64,000 nucleotides of DNA, from assembly GCA_036272595.1 (NCBI GenBank), contig DATAYM010000083.1, positions 15,051-79,050 of the forward strand. The letters are read 5' to 3'. This DNA comes from Poindextera sp036272595 (GTDB lineage: Bacteria; Pseudomonadota; Alphaproteobacteria; Caulobacterales; Caulobacteraceae). The first letter of the stretch is position 1. Each line of letters starts with the position of its first letter. Position numbers and translations under genes: made by a program. The notes beneath the pieces were generated by a model, which worked only from the letters and a program-made list of their open reading frames with translations, was not told the origin of the DNA and did not search any database. This document shows, one piece after another, positions 8,856 through 18,005 of the stretch.

Positions 8856-11122
8856 GCGGCGCTCCGGCACGGCGCGCGGATCGCGAGCGGGACGACCTGG
8901 CCGCGTCCGAGCTGTCGGCCGCCTGGTTCGCCGACCCGCCGCTGAGCTACCGTCCGGCGGCGACCGTGAAGGTGGGTCTCTCTCCGGTCGAGGCCATCCC
9001 CGGCGAGCTGCAGGCCGTGGTCGACGGCGGCTTCGGCGCGCTGATGATCTCGCCGGGCGCCGAGCAGCCCAAGTCGGAGCCCGGCGCCACCCGCGACCCG
9101 ACGATCCAGCGGGTCATCCGCGCGGCCCGGGCGCTGCGGCCCGCGGGCCTTGCGCCCGATCCCCTGCCGGACATCGGCGAGGAGGGCTCCGGACCCCCGC
9201 CGGTGTATCTCGGCGAGGAGTACTTTCGCCGCTACGAGGCGGCCCTCGCCTTCGCCAGGTCCAAGGGGATGACCGCCATCCTCTACGACGAAGTGGGCTA
9301 TCCGACCGGCGGCGCCGGCGGCGGCCGGATCGATCCGGCGAACTATCGCAAGCTGCTGGTCCGCACCCGGCTCGATGCTGCGCCGGGCGCCGGCGTGTTC
9401 ATGGTCCCGGGCGGGACCCTGCTGGCCGCGGTGGCGATGAACGCGGAGACCAAGGCGCGCCTGGACCTGACCGCCCAGGTCGCTGACGGCGCGCTGAGCT
9501 GGAGCGCGCCCGGCCCCGGCTGGACGCTCCAGTTTTTCAGCCTCCAGGCCGCCGAGCCCCAGGGCGGGGCGCAGGACTATTACGCCGTCGCCGACTATTT
9601 CGACCCGCGGGCGGTGCAAGAGTTCATCGACGTCACCTACGAGGCCTACGCCCGCCGCGTCGGCGGCTATTTCGGCGACACCATCACCCTGACCTTTTTC
9701 GACGACGTCGGCATCTATTCGAACGACCGCACATGGGCGGCGGGACTGGACAAGCGCTTCGAGGCCCGCACCGGACGCATGCCCGCGACCTGGTATCCGG
9801 CGCTCTGGGAGGATGTCGGGCCGGAGACGGCCGCCGCGCGGGTCGCCTTTTTCGCGGCGCGGGCGGAGGCGCTGGCCGAGGGCTTTCCCGAGCTGGTGAC
9901 CCGATGGGGGGAGCGGCACGGACTGCAGACCAGCGGCCATTCGCCCGGCCAGTACGAGATCCAGCCCACCGACATGAACGGCGACCCGTTCAAGTTCTAC
10001 CGGGCCCAACCGGTCCCGATGATCGACGTCATCTTCCTCTACGGCTTCGGGCGTGACGGCTTCAAGCTGACCACTTCGGCGGCGGACGCGCTGGACAAGC
10101 CCGTCGTCGTCGCGGAGCAGTTCACCACCAGCGGCACGCCGACCGGCTATCGCCGGGCGATGGACTCGCTGGCGCGGGGCGTGAACTATCTGATCACCGC
10201 CACCACCACCACCGTCGGAGGCCCGACGGATTTCGCCGACTATGTCGGCCGCGCATCCATGCTGCTGCAGGGCGGCCGGCGCGTGGCCGATATCGGCATC
10301 GTCTACCCGATCGCCTCGCTGCAGGCCTTCTACCGGTTCGACGCGCCGGACAATCAGGACGGACCGCTCGGCCACTATGCGCCGCGGAGCGCCGACTACC
10401 TGGCTGTGGGCGACCGGCTGACCGGCGACCTGCACCGCGACTTCACCTTCATCCACCCGGACGATCTCGCCAGCGAGCATCTGAAGATCGGCCGCGGCAG
10501 CCTGACGCTCGACAATGCGGTCAACCGGCAGGTCTATCGGGTCATGATCCTGCCTGGCGGCGAGGTGATCGAAGTCGCGGCGCTGACGAAGCTGAAAGCC
10601 TTTTGGGACGCGGGCGGCGTGGTCGTCGCCACCACCGAGCTGCCGTCGAAGTCCGCCGAGTTCGACCAGGACGCCGCGGTCGGCTCGCTGGTCGAGGCGA
10701 TGTTCGACCAGCCGGGCGTGGTCCGGCGCAACCCAGCCGGCGGCGCGACGCTGTTCATCGCCGACCCGAGCGAAGGGGCGCTGAAGGAGGCGCTCGACCG
10801 CCTCGGCCCGCCCGCCGACATCGTCTTCAGCGGCGATCCGCATCCGCGCAGCGGAAACGGCGCCCTGGCCTACATCCACAAGGTCAAGGGCGGACGCGAC
10901 ATCGTGTTCGTCGCCAACTCCTCCGAGGACGCGGTGGAGACGACTGCTTCTCTGCGCGGCGCCTTCGCGCTGGAACTCTGGGATCCCCACACCGGCGAGA
11001 TCGCCCCCGCGCCCGGCGCCAGGGTCGTGGGAAGCGGCGCGCAGGCCCGCACCGAGGTCCCGCTCAGCCTCGGCGCCGGGCGCAGCCTGTTCCTGATCGG
11101 CCGGCCTTCCAGCGAACCCTAG
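8852..11122 (+). CDS. Large glycosidase, GH106 alpha-L-rhamnosidase-like
   Basis: The 756-residue protein contains a TIM-barrel-like region with YLGEEYFRRYEAALAFARSK, ILYDEVGYPTG and FFDDVGIYS, then LQTSGHSPGQYEIQPTDMNG, VVAEQFTTSGTPTGY and ARGVNYLI. These resemble the barrel of GH106 rhamnosidases and related large hydrolases. A later segment, VMILPGGEVIEVAALTKLKA, matches the 'LP..E.....L.kL..f...GG.V' pattern of that family. A C-terminal beta-sandwich with ALELWDPHTGEI follows. No signal peptide is evident. The family call is from pattern memory and is weaker than for GH1. It overlaps the esterase start and shares its stop tetranucleotide with the convergent GH5 gene. Confidence 0.65.
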   Translation: MSGAPARRADRERDDLAASELSAAWFADPPLSYRPAATVKVGLSPVEAIPGELQAVVDGGFGALMISPGAEQPKSEPGATRDPTIQRVIRAARALRPAGLAPDPLPDIGEEGSGPPPVYLGEEYFRRYEAALAFARSKGMTAILYDEVGYPTGGAGGGRIDPANYRKLLVRTRLDAAPGAGVFMVPGGTLLAAVAMNAETKARLDLTAQVADGALSWSAPGPGWTLQFFSLQAAEPQGGAQDYYAVADYFDPRAVQEFIDVTYEAYARRVGGYFGDTITLTFFDDVGIYSNDRTWAAGLDKRFEARTGRMPATWYPALWEDVGPETAAARVAFFAARAEALAEGFPELVTRWGERHGLQTSGHSPGQYEIQPTDMNGDPFKFYRAQPVPMIDVIFLYGFGRDGFKLTTSAADALDKPVVVAEQFTTSGTPTGYRRAMDSLARGVNYLITATTTTVGGPTDFADYVGRASMLLQGGRRVADIGIVYPIASLQAFYRFDAPDNQDGPLGHYAPRSADYLAVGDRLTGDLHRDFTFIHPDDLASEHLKIGRGSLTLDNAVNRQVYRVMILPGGEVIEVAALTKLKAFWDAGGVVVATTELPSKSAEFDQDAAVGSLVEAMFDQPGVVRRNPAGGATLFIADPSEGALKEALDRLGPPADIVFSGDPHPRSGNGALAYIHKVKGGRDIVFVANSSEDAVETTASLRGAFALELWDPHTGEIAPAPGARVVGSGAQARTEVPLSLGAGRSLFLIGRPSSEP

Positions 11123-13047
11123 CCCGCGGCGATCTCCGCGCGGTGACGGGTCAAGGACACCGTCATCGAACCGGCCGCGCCGGCGTGAACGCGCACGACG
11201 CCGTCGGCCGCCTCGACGCGGCAGTGCGCCGGCGCCTCGATCTTGAAGCCGTCCGGATAGGCGGCGGCCGGCGCCGCGATCTCCGTCGGGCCCGCCGCTT
11301 GCGGGTCGGCCTCGATCACGGCCTCGAAGGCGCCGCTCCGCGCGTCGAACCGCATGCGAACCAGCCTGCCCTGGGCGGCGCGCACGTAAGGCCGGGCGAA
11401 GCCCTCCGTCCCGCGGCCGCCGTCATTGGCCGCGTCCTGCTGGTCACGCGAGAACAGCGACATGTCCTCCTGGTTCCAGCCGTCGCCGAGCCGCGGATCG
11501 TTGCGGTTGGTCGCCGTATAGTTCCACCAGGTCGCCGACAGCTTCAGCGCATCCAGCGCGTCGGACATCAGCTCCAGCATCTGGGCCTGTTTGGCGAAGA
11601 CGCGGGGTCCACGCTCTCCGGCCGCCCAGGCGCGATAGGCGGCGGCGTCGTCGATGGCGAACTGGACGCCGACTTCGCCGATCAGGGTCGGACCTCCGAA
11701 CGACTTCGCCAGGTTCTTGCACGCGCCCAGGCCGCCCAGGTAGCTCGCGCCCACCGCCTCGGGCCCGCGCAGCCGTCGACCCGCGAGCGGGTCGATGTGA
11801 TCGTCCACGTCGAAGCGCCGGGTGGTGAGGTTGGCGAGGTCGTACCAGTGCGGTGCATTGACCGTCGCCGCGGGCATGACGGCCGGGTAGCCGCCGCCGA
11901 CGAAGGGGGCCGCGATCTCGACCTCGGCGAACAGGATCCAGTCCGCCCGGTGGGCGCGCACGGTCTCGGCGACGGACCGGAAAAAGGGAGCGAAGACGTC
12001 GCGGGGGGCGTCGAACGGGCCGTGCGGTCCGCGCAGGAACGCTTCCTCGTCAACCGCCTTGGCTTGACCATCGTTGAGCGCATAGACCCCGGCGGTCTCG
12101 AACGGGCAGGCCACACCCTCGCGCCAGATCGGAATGCGGTTCGGGTTGAGGGTTCGCTGACCCACCACCCGCGGGCGGCCGGTCTCACGCCCGCCGATCA
12201 CCGGGGCCGTCACCGGCAGGCCGCGAGCCAGCGCCAGGCCGTCCAGCGGGCTCAGCGCCGGTCCGACCGCGACGGGCGAGGGCGACTGGGCGCCGTTGTC
12301 GGACAGCGACTGGCCGAGCCAGCCCAGCGACGGCTCGTTCAGGCTGTCGAAGCCGATCACGTGCGGCAGCGGCGCGAGCCGTCGCGCCATCCGCTCGACG
12401 CACGCGAGATAGCGGCCCTGCAGATAGTCCTGGACGTTCAGGCCGTCGATCCGGAAGTCCGGGGTGAGCCAGCGGCCGCCGAAGAACAGGCTCCACATGA
12501 TCCGGTTCGCCGGAAGACGATAGTTGGACGGCCAGTGGGGCAGGTCATGGTCAAGGCCGCGCTGCATGGCCAGCGCGGCGTCCGCGTCATGGAAGCGTTC
12601 GAGGTCGAGCCCGACAGTTTCGAAGGTCCAGCCCGGCGCGCCCGAGCCGCCGCTCATCCGGCTCCAGGCGTCCTGGTGGAAATCGACGAAGACATAAAAA
12701 CCATGCTCGCCAGCCAGGCGCGCGATCTCGGCGAAATAGTCCAGGTAGGCTTCGTCGTAGCGGCCTGGACCGGCATGCTCGACCGCCTCCCAGGTGGTCA
12801 GCAGGCGAAGGCAGTTGAAGCCCCAGGCCCGCAACCGCGTGAAGTGCTCGTCCGCCTCCTCCAGCGGGAAGGGCCGGCCGATGAAGCTGACCTCGCCGTG
12901 ATCGGGGAAGCCACCCGACCCCAGGGCGCCGCCCGCCGACCACGGGACCTTGCAGTCCCCGCCGAGGTTCACGCCGCGCAACAGCACCTCTCGCCCCCGG
13001 GCGTCGAGGAACCGGTCGCCGACGACGCGGAGCGGGGAAAGCGGCAT
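11119..13047 (-). CDS. GH5 hydrolase, endoglycoceramidase / steryl-glucosidase-like
   Basis: The 642-residue protein starts LRVVGDRFLDARGREVLLRG and continues with GVNLGGDCKVPWS. It has WGFNCLRLLTTWEAVEHAGP, FVDFHQDAWSRMSGG, GFDSLNEP (acid/base Glu) and TLIGEVGVQF (nucleophile Glu), the order seen in GH5 enzymes of the endoglycoceramidase and ergosteryl-beta-glucosidase group. A C-terminal beta-sandwich follows. Such enzymes cleave beta-glucosides with lipid-like aglycones. The start at 13047 follows AGGGAG; no secretion signal is seen. It lies downstream of the TetR gene on the same strand. Confidence 0.85.
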   Translation of the reverse strand: MPLSPLRVVGDRFLDARGREVLLRGVNLGGDCKVPWSAGGALGSGGFPDHGEVSFIGRPFPLEEADEHFTRLRAWGFNCLRLLTTWEAVEHAGPGRYDEAYLDYFAEIARLAGEHGFYVFVDFHQDAWSRMSGGSGAPGWTFETVGLDLERFHDADAALAMQRGLDHDLPHWPSNYRLPANRIMWSLFFGGRWLTPDFRIDGLNVQDYLQGRYLACVERMARRLAPLPHVIGFDSLNEPSLGWLGQSLSDNGAQSPSPVAVGPALSPLDGLALARGLPVTAPVIGGRETGRPRVVGQRTLNPNRIPIWREGVACPFETAGVYALNDGQAKAVDEEAFLRGPHGPFDAPRDVFAPFFRSVAETVRAHRADWILFAEVEIAAPFVGGGYPAVMPAATVNAPHWYDLANLTTRRFDVDDHIDPLAGRRLRGPEAVGASYLGGLGACKNLAKSFGGPTLIGEVGVQFAIDDAAAYRAWAAGERGPRVFAKQAQMLELMSDALDALKLSATWWNYTATNRNDPRLGDGWNQEDMSLFSRDQQDAANDGGRGTEGFARPYVRAAQGRLVRMRFDARSGAFEAVIEADPQAAGPTEIAAPAAAYPDGFKIEAPAHCRVEAADGVVRVHAGAAGSMTVSLTRHRAEIAAG

Positions 13048-13079
13048 GCGGGCTCCCTGGCCGCGGGGCATTCCCACAA

Positions 13080-13099
13080 CCTACAAACAGGACGGACCG
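13080..13099. promoter_or_regulatory. Candidate operator upstream of GH5 gene
   Basis: The 20-bp block CCTACAAACAGGACGGACCG lies about 35 bp upstream of the GH5 start. It agrees at 14 of 20 positions (12 of the first 14) with a block at 13988 upstream of the TonB receptor. The sequence from AAAC to GTTT (18 bp) is an imperfect palindrome of the size used by TetR proteins. The local TetR regulator at 13162 is the obvious candidate ligand. Confidence 0.35.
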
Positions 13100-13161
13100 T
13101 TTCTATGTTGGCGCCAATCCCCTGTCCAGCGGGCGCGGGCTCGGGCGAACGGGCGGCGCTT

Positions 13162-13845
13162 TCAGTCCCCCGGCGGGATCAGCCCGTCCGACAACGCGCG
13201 CAGCAGGCGCTTCAGCAGCTGGATGGCTTCGTCGAGCTCGGCGCGGTCCTTCAGCAGCATCAGGTCGATGGAAAGACCCCTGACGGCGGCGACGAAAAGG
13301 CGGCGCATGGCGTTGGCTTCAGGCAGATTCGAAAAGCCGCCCTCCTTGAGGAACCGCTCGACCGTCGTGCGCGAGGTCGCCTCGATCCGCCGCTGCAGCG
13401 GGCCCAGGCGCTTGGCGAGTTCCGGGTCGGAGCGCGAGCCCATCATGATCTCGAGCACCGCCGTCGCCGACGGGCGGGTGAGCAGGTCCCACATCAGATC
13501 GGGGAACCGGTAGAACCGCTCCCGGGGAGAATCGGTCTCGGCGCCGCGGCGGCGGTATTCGGCCGTCTCCTTCTCATAGACGTCGGCGACCACCGCGAGC
13601 ATCAGGTCGACCTTGGTGGGGTACTGGTGCAGCATCGCGCCGCGGCTGACGCCCGCCTCGTCGGCGATCAGCCCGGTGGTGGTCGCGCCGTAGCCTACCC
13701 TGTGCAAGACGGCGATGGCCGCCTCGATGAGCTTGCGCTGGGTGTCGGCGCTGCGCTCGGCCTGGGTGCGCCGCTCGGTGACGCCGCGGCGCGGCCGCCG
13801 CACCCGGGGCGGGTTTGCGCCTGTGAATGCGGCCTCTTCGGTCAC
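13162..13845 (-). CDS. TetR/AcrR family transcriptional regulator
   Basis: The 227-residue regulator has the N-terminal TetR helix-turn-helix, with STQ-like entry ADTQRKLIEAAIAVLHRVGY and recognition part IADEAGVSRGAMLHQYPTKV (about residues 30-75). A helical ligand domain follows. I place the start at GTG 13845 (VTEEAAFTG) after AAAGGG; an ATG exists 123 bp upstream but would add a basic low-complexity stretch. The gene is divergent from the TonB receptor and precedes GH5, so it probably controls the glycoside locus in response to a substrate product. Confidence 0.88.
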   Translation of the reverse strand: MTEEAAFTGANPPRVRRPRRGVTERRTQAERSADTQRKLIEAAIAVLHRVGYGATTTGLIADEAGVSRGAMLHQYPTKVDLMLAVVADVYEKETAEYRRRGAETDSPRERFYRFPDLMWDLLTRPSATAVLEIMMGSRSDPELAKRLGPLQRRIEATSRTTVERFLKEGGFSNLPEANAMRRLFVAAVRGLSIDLMLLKDRAELDEAIQLLKRLLRALSDGLIPPGD

Positions 13846-13987
13846 TGAGCTCAGCCCTTTCCCGCTACGCGACCCCGGCAAAGGTGTAACTGCCTCCAAG
13901 AGGAAAGTCAGTCGCCTTTGTAAACGGGCGGCCGGCGCAGCCGGCGGCGCTTTCCACAATGGGTTCAATCGCTTCTATCACCAGTAA

Positions 13988-14015
13988 CCTACATACAGTA
14001 CATCCGGCTTGTAAA
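13988..14015. promoter_or_regulatory. Candidate operator between TetR and TonB genes
   Basis: CCTACATACAGTACATCCGG begins this block, and TACA/TGTA half-sites bracket 20 bp starting within it. It resembles the block at 13080 upstream of the GH5 gene. Its position between the divergent regulator and TonB receptor would suit repression of both. The match is imperfect and a motif search over related loci would be needed to establish it. Confidence 0.35.
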
Positions 14016-14093
14016 TGGCGGCGGTCGCGATTATGGATGGCCGCAAGGCGGCGGCCATGCAGACCGCCTTTCGCAGGGGGAGGGTTTGCGATC

Positions 14094-16364
14094 ATGACGG
14101 ACCAGTCGAAACGGTGGAAGACGGCCGGGCTGCTGCTTTGCGGCGCGGCGGCAGGGGCGATCGCCGCGTTGTCGGCCGCGCCGGCCATGGCGCAGACCAC
14201 GGCGCCGGCGAACGGCTCGGAGGCCGCGCCAGCCAGGCCGGGCGACGGGGCCCAGGAACTGGTCGTCACCGCCGAGCGCCGGGCGATCAACCTGCAGAAG
14301 GCGGCGATCGCGGCGACGGTTCTCACCGGCGCGCAGCTGAAGACGCGCGGCATCGACAATGTCGACATGCTCCAGTTCACGACGCCTTCGCTCAGCATCG
14401 TGGACACCGGCGTTGGCGCGGTGATCAACATTCGCGGCATCGGCAAGAGCGACCAGGGCCAGGAGGTGGCGCCGGGGACGCTGATCTATCGCGACGGCGT
14501 TTCGGTGACGCCCGGCGGAATCCTCAGCGACGAACCCTACTACGACATCTCCAACGTCGAAGTCCTGCGGGGGCCGCAGGGCACCTTCGCGGGCGAGAAC
14601 GCCACCGGCGGCGCGATCTTCATCACCGAGACGGATCCTCGCCTGGGCCAGTTCGGCGGCTGGATCGAAGGCCAATACGGCAACTATAACGATGCGCGGC
14701 TGCAGGCCGCCGTGAACATCCCGATCGGCGACACGTTCGCCCTGCGCCTGGCCACCGACGACGAGCGGCGCGACAGCTTCTTCCACGTGACCGGTCCCTA
14801 CACGGGCGGCAACGGCAGGCTCTATCTCGGCGCCGGACGCGTAAGCGCGCTCTGGCAACCGACCAAGGCGTTCAAGGCCCTCCTCAAGGTCGACTACATG
14901 GACGAGGACATGGCCCACCCGTCCGGCCTCTTCTTCGGCAGCACGGCGAACCTGTTCAACGTGACCGAGGCCGGCCACCAACTCGGCTTCGAGCGGCAGA
15001 TCCGCACCGTGCTGCAGCTGAGCTATGAGTTCGACAACGGCATCACGATCAAGTCGATCTCGGGCTACCAGCTCGGCAAGGTCGGCGCGACGATTGACGC
15101 CAATGGCGCGCCGACGGCCGCAAGCGAGCTCACCTATCACACCCGGTCCGTCGACCAGACCGAGTCGGAGGAGGTCGACGTCCTCTCGCCGTCGACCGGC
15201 CGCTTCCAGTGGGTCGCGGGCGGCGTCTACCAGAGCGACATCGTCAGCCAGCCGAACCGGAGCAACTGGCTGTCGCTGGCGCCGGGCGGCAGCCCCGCGA
15301 CCAGCAACTACATCGGCCTCGACCAATACCGCGCCGACAAGGACAGCTGGGGCGTCTTCGGCCAGGGGACCTTCGACATCACGCCGACGCTGAAGCTGCA
15401 GGCCGGTGCGCGTTACTCGTCATTGAGCTTCACCTTGAACAGCCTGGACGAGGCGCATGCTCTGCTGCCGATCGCCCCGAACGTGGTGATTCCGATCACC
15501 GAGGGGCAGCGGATCGTCGGCGACACCGAGAAGGACAGCAAGGTCACCGGCAAGGTCGATCTCGAGTGGAGCGTCGATCCGAACAACATGCTCTATGCGT
15601 TCGTCGCGACCGGCCACAAGGGCGGCGGCGTCAACGGCCTGGGCGTGCTGCACGTGCTCGCGCCCGGAACCCTGCCGCCGCCGGCTCCGCCATCGGAGCT
15701 GCCGGCGCAGTTCGGGCCGGAGGACGTCCTTAACTACGAGATCGGCTGGAAGGCGAGTGCCTTCGACAACCACCTGCACACCCAGCTGGACGCCTTCTAC
15801 AACGACTACACGGGCTTCCAGGTGGCGTTCTACGATGCTCGAGTGGCGGCGGGCATCGACGTCAACGCGCCGGGCCACACCATCATCGACGGCGTCGAGG
15901 CCCAGGCCCAGGCCCAGTTCGGCGGCTGGTCGTTCGATTTCGGCGCGTCCTACCTGCATTCGTCGCTGGGGAACATCACGGCGGCCGACGCGCGCAACAC
16001 CCCGGTGGGCGCGCCGGTGAACCTGGCCGGCAGGGAGCAGACCTACGCGCCGCCCTGGACCGTCCAGGTCGGCGCACAGTACGCCTTCGACCTTCCGGAT
16101 GGCGCAACCGTTACGCCGCGGGTCGACTATGGTTATGTGGGCGCGCAATGGGCGACGCTGTTCCAGGTGCGGCCGGAGGACTATCTGGCGGCTCGCAGCC
16201 TGGTCAACGCGCAGCTCATCTACGAGCGGCCGGATAACTGGCGGGTCACCTTCTATGCGACGAACCTGTTCAACCAGCGCTACGTGGCCGCACAGATCCT
16301 GGACAATCTCGCTGTTCCCGGGCCGCCGCAGCAGTTCGGCGTGCGCCTGTTCAAGTCGTTCTAG
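14094..16364 (+). CDS. TonB-dependent outer membrane receptor
   Basis: The 756-residue receptor starts at ATG 14094 after GGGGGAGGG. It has a signal peptide (hydrophobic LLLCGAAAGAIAALSAAPAM, cleavage after AMA), a TonB box-like ELVVTAER at about residues 54-61, a plug domain (residues 65-185, with INIRGIG and VEVLRGPQGTF) and a 22-strand-type barrel. The barrel ends with ATNLFNQRYVAAQ and a terminal phenylalanine (QFGVRLFKSF). It would import the substrate of the surrounding glycosidases across the outer membrane. The carboxylesterase and symporter follow directly, so they are probably co-transcribed. Confidence 0.95.
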   Translation: MTDQSKRWKTAGLLLCGAAAGAIAALSAAPAMAQTTAPANGSEAAPARPGDGAQELVVTAERRAINLQKAAIAATVLTGAQLKTRGIDNVDMLQFTTPSLSIVDTGVGAVINIRGIGKSDQGQEVAPGTLIYRDGVSVTPGGILSDEPYYDISNVEVLRGPQGTFAGENATGGAIFITETDPRLGQFGGWIEGQYGNYNDARLQAAVNIPIGDTFALRLATDDERRDSFFHVTGPYTGGNGRLYLGAGRVSALWQPTKAFKALLKVDYMDEDMAHPSGLFFGSTANLFNVTEAGHQLGFERQIRTVLQLSYEFDNGITIKSISGYQLGKVGATIDANGAPTAASELTYHTRSVDQTESEEVDVLSPSTGRFQWVAGGVYQSDIVSQPNRSNWLSLAPGGSPATSNYIGLDQYRADKDSWGVFGQGTFDITPTLKLQAGARYSSLSFTLNSLDEAHALLPIAPNVVIPITEGQRIVGDTEKDSKVTGKVDLEWSVDPNNMLYAFVATGHKGGGVNGLGVLHVLAPGTLPPPAPPSELPAQFGPEDVLNYEIGWKASAFDNHLHTQLDAFYNDYTGFQVAFYDARVAAGIDVNAPGHTIIDGVEAQAQAQFGGWSFDFGASYLHSSLGNITAADARNTPVGAPVNLAGREQTYAPPWTVQVGAQYAFDLPDGATVTPRVDYGYVGAQWATLFQVRPEDYLAARSLVNAQLIYERPDNWRVTFYATNLFNQRYVAAQILDNLAVPGPPQQFGVRLFKSF

Positions 16365-16367
16365 CGG

Positions 16368-18005
16368 GTGGCGGGCCGGCGCCCGACCGGTGGCCTGGGC
16401 GTGAGCGCGCCGCCGCCGCCGGACGCCGGGTCTCCAGGGCGGCCGATGGCGAGCGTGTCCACCGGCGCGGTCGCCGGCGCGATCGATAACGGCGTCGCCG
16501 TATTCCGCGGCGTGCCCTTCGCCGCGCCGCCGGTCGGGCCGTTGCGCTGGCGTCCGCCCCAGCCGCCGGCCGAGTGGCAAGGCGTCAGGGACGCCTCGCG
16601 TTTCGGCCCGGCCGGCCTGCAGGGCCATCCCAACGGCCGGACCGACGTCGTACCCCATGGGGGCGCGCCGGAGCCGACGAGCGAGGACTGCCTGACGCTG
16701 AACGTGTGGGCGCCGCTCCCCGTCGCCGCCGGCGCGCCGGTCATGGTGTTCTTCCATGGCGGCTCCGGGATCTTCGGCTCCGGAGCCTTGCCCTATTACA
16801 GCGGCGCGGCCTTCGCCCGCGACGGGGTGGTGCTGGTGACCGCCAACTATCGTCTGGGCGCCCTTGGCGGCTTCGCCCATCCGGCGCTCACGCGGGAGGC
16901 CAGGACCACGGGCGACCTCATGGGCGCCTACGCGATGATGGACCAGATGGCGGCGCTGCGCTGGGTGAAGCGCAACATCGCCGCCTTTGGGGGCGACGCC
17001 GGCAACGTCACCATCTTTGGCGAGTCGGCCGGCGCGATCAGCGTCCTGAACCTTCTCACCGCCCCGGTCGCCCGCGACCTGTTCGACAAGGCCATCGTGC
17101 AGTCCGGCGGCGGCTGGTTTCCGGCCGGGCAGGACCGCAGGCGAGCCGAGGCGGCCGGCGTGGAGATCGGCAGAGCCTTCGGCGTTCCGGCCGACGGCTC
17201 GCTCGCGGCCCTGCGCGAGATGCCTGGCCAGCCGCTGATGGACCTGAACCTGCCCGGCGCCGGCTTCACCGATCCGCGGCTCGCGGTCGAGGGCGTCACC
17301 TCGGCGATCGCCGCGGGCCGCCACGCCCGCGTGCCGCTGATGATCGGCATCAACAGCGGCGAGGACTCGCTCATCGACCACGGCGGCGGCGTCGCCAGGC
17401 TCAAGGCCGATATCAAGCCCCGCGTCATGGCCCGGTTGAAGACGCTCTACCCCGGCGTCGACGAGGAGATCCTGGTGCGCAACTATTTCCGCGACGGCGT
17501 CGGCGCCGCGGCCGCCCGCTGGGTGGCGCGCAACTGGTCGGCCAGGGCGCCGGCCTATCTCTATTGGTTCGAGCACGTCGACGAGGCCGCGCTCGCCCAG
17601 CGTGACCGCGCGCCGCACGGCGGCGAGATCTTCTACGTCTTCGAGACGCTCGGCCAGCAGCCGGCCGGCATCGGCGCCTTCCCGCCGACCGCCGCCGATC
17701 GAAAGGCGGCGGCCGAGATGCACGCGCGCTGGATCGCGTTCGCCAGGACCGGCGATCCCAACGGGGAGGGCCTGGCGCCCTGGCCGGCCTGTTCCCGCGG
17801 GCGGGATGCGTGGATGGTGTTCGGCCAGGACGGCTCGGGCGCGCGCGACTTCCTGATGCGCAAGCCGCTCGACTGGTACGACCGGCGCACCGCGCCGCTC
17901 CTCCTCATGCTGCGCGCGCAGGCGAACTGGCGTCGCCTGCTGCGTTGGCTGGCGGTGCTCGGCCGCCCTCAAGCGCGCCGCGACACGGGTGGCCAGACGG
18001 CATGA
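16368..18005 (+). CDS. Type-B carboxylesterase
   Basis: This 545-residue alpha/beta hydrolase shows FRGVPFAAPPVGPLRW and SEDCLTLNVWAP of the carboxylesterase family, the oxyanion HGGSGIFG, the nucleophile elbow IFGESAGA (serine near residue 219) and a catalytic-His region RAPHGGEIFYVF near residue 417. GTG 16368 is only 3 bp after the TonB stop; GTG 16401 or ATG 16446 are alternative starts that drop a proline-rich N-terminus. The next gene overlaps by ATGA. It probably deacylates or de-esterifies the imported compound. Confidence 0.9.
   Translation: MAGRRPTGGLGVSAPPPPDAGSPGRPMASVSTGAVAGAIDNGVAVFRGVPFAAPPVGPLRWRPPQPPAEWQGVRDASRFGPAGLQGHPNGRTDVVPHGGAPEPTSEDCLTLNVWAPLPVAAGAPVMVFFHGGSGIFGSGALPYYSGAAFARDGVVLVTANYRLGALGGFAHPALTREARTTGDLMGAYAMMDQMAALRWVKRNIAAFGGDAGNVTIFGESAGAISVLNLLTAPVARDLFDKAIVQSGGGWFPAGQDRRRAEAAGVEIGRAFGVPADGSLAALREMPGQPLMDLNLPGAGFTDPRLAVEGVTSAIAAGRHARVPLMIGINSGEDSLIDHGGGVARLKADIKPRVMARLKTLYPGVDEEILVRNYFRDGVGAAAARWVARNWSARAPAYLYWFEHVDEAALAQRDRAPHGGEIFYVFETLGQQPAGIGAFPPTAADRKAAAEMHARWIAFARTGDPNGEGLAPWPACSRGRDAWMVFGQDGSGARDFLMRKPLDWYDRRTAPLLLMLRAQANWRRLLRWLAVLGRPQARRDTGGQTA

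Noticed and set aside
10603..13848. 1,081-residue plus-strand open frame
   Set aside because: It spans GH106, GH5 and TetR genes in other frames and has only Arg/Gly/Ala-rich shadow composition.
15420..17972. 850-residue minus-strand open frame
   Set aside because: Antisense to the TonB receptor and carboxylesterase, with no domain; arises from high GC.
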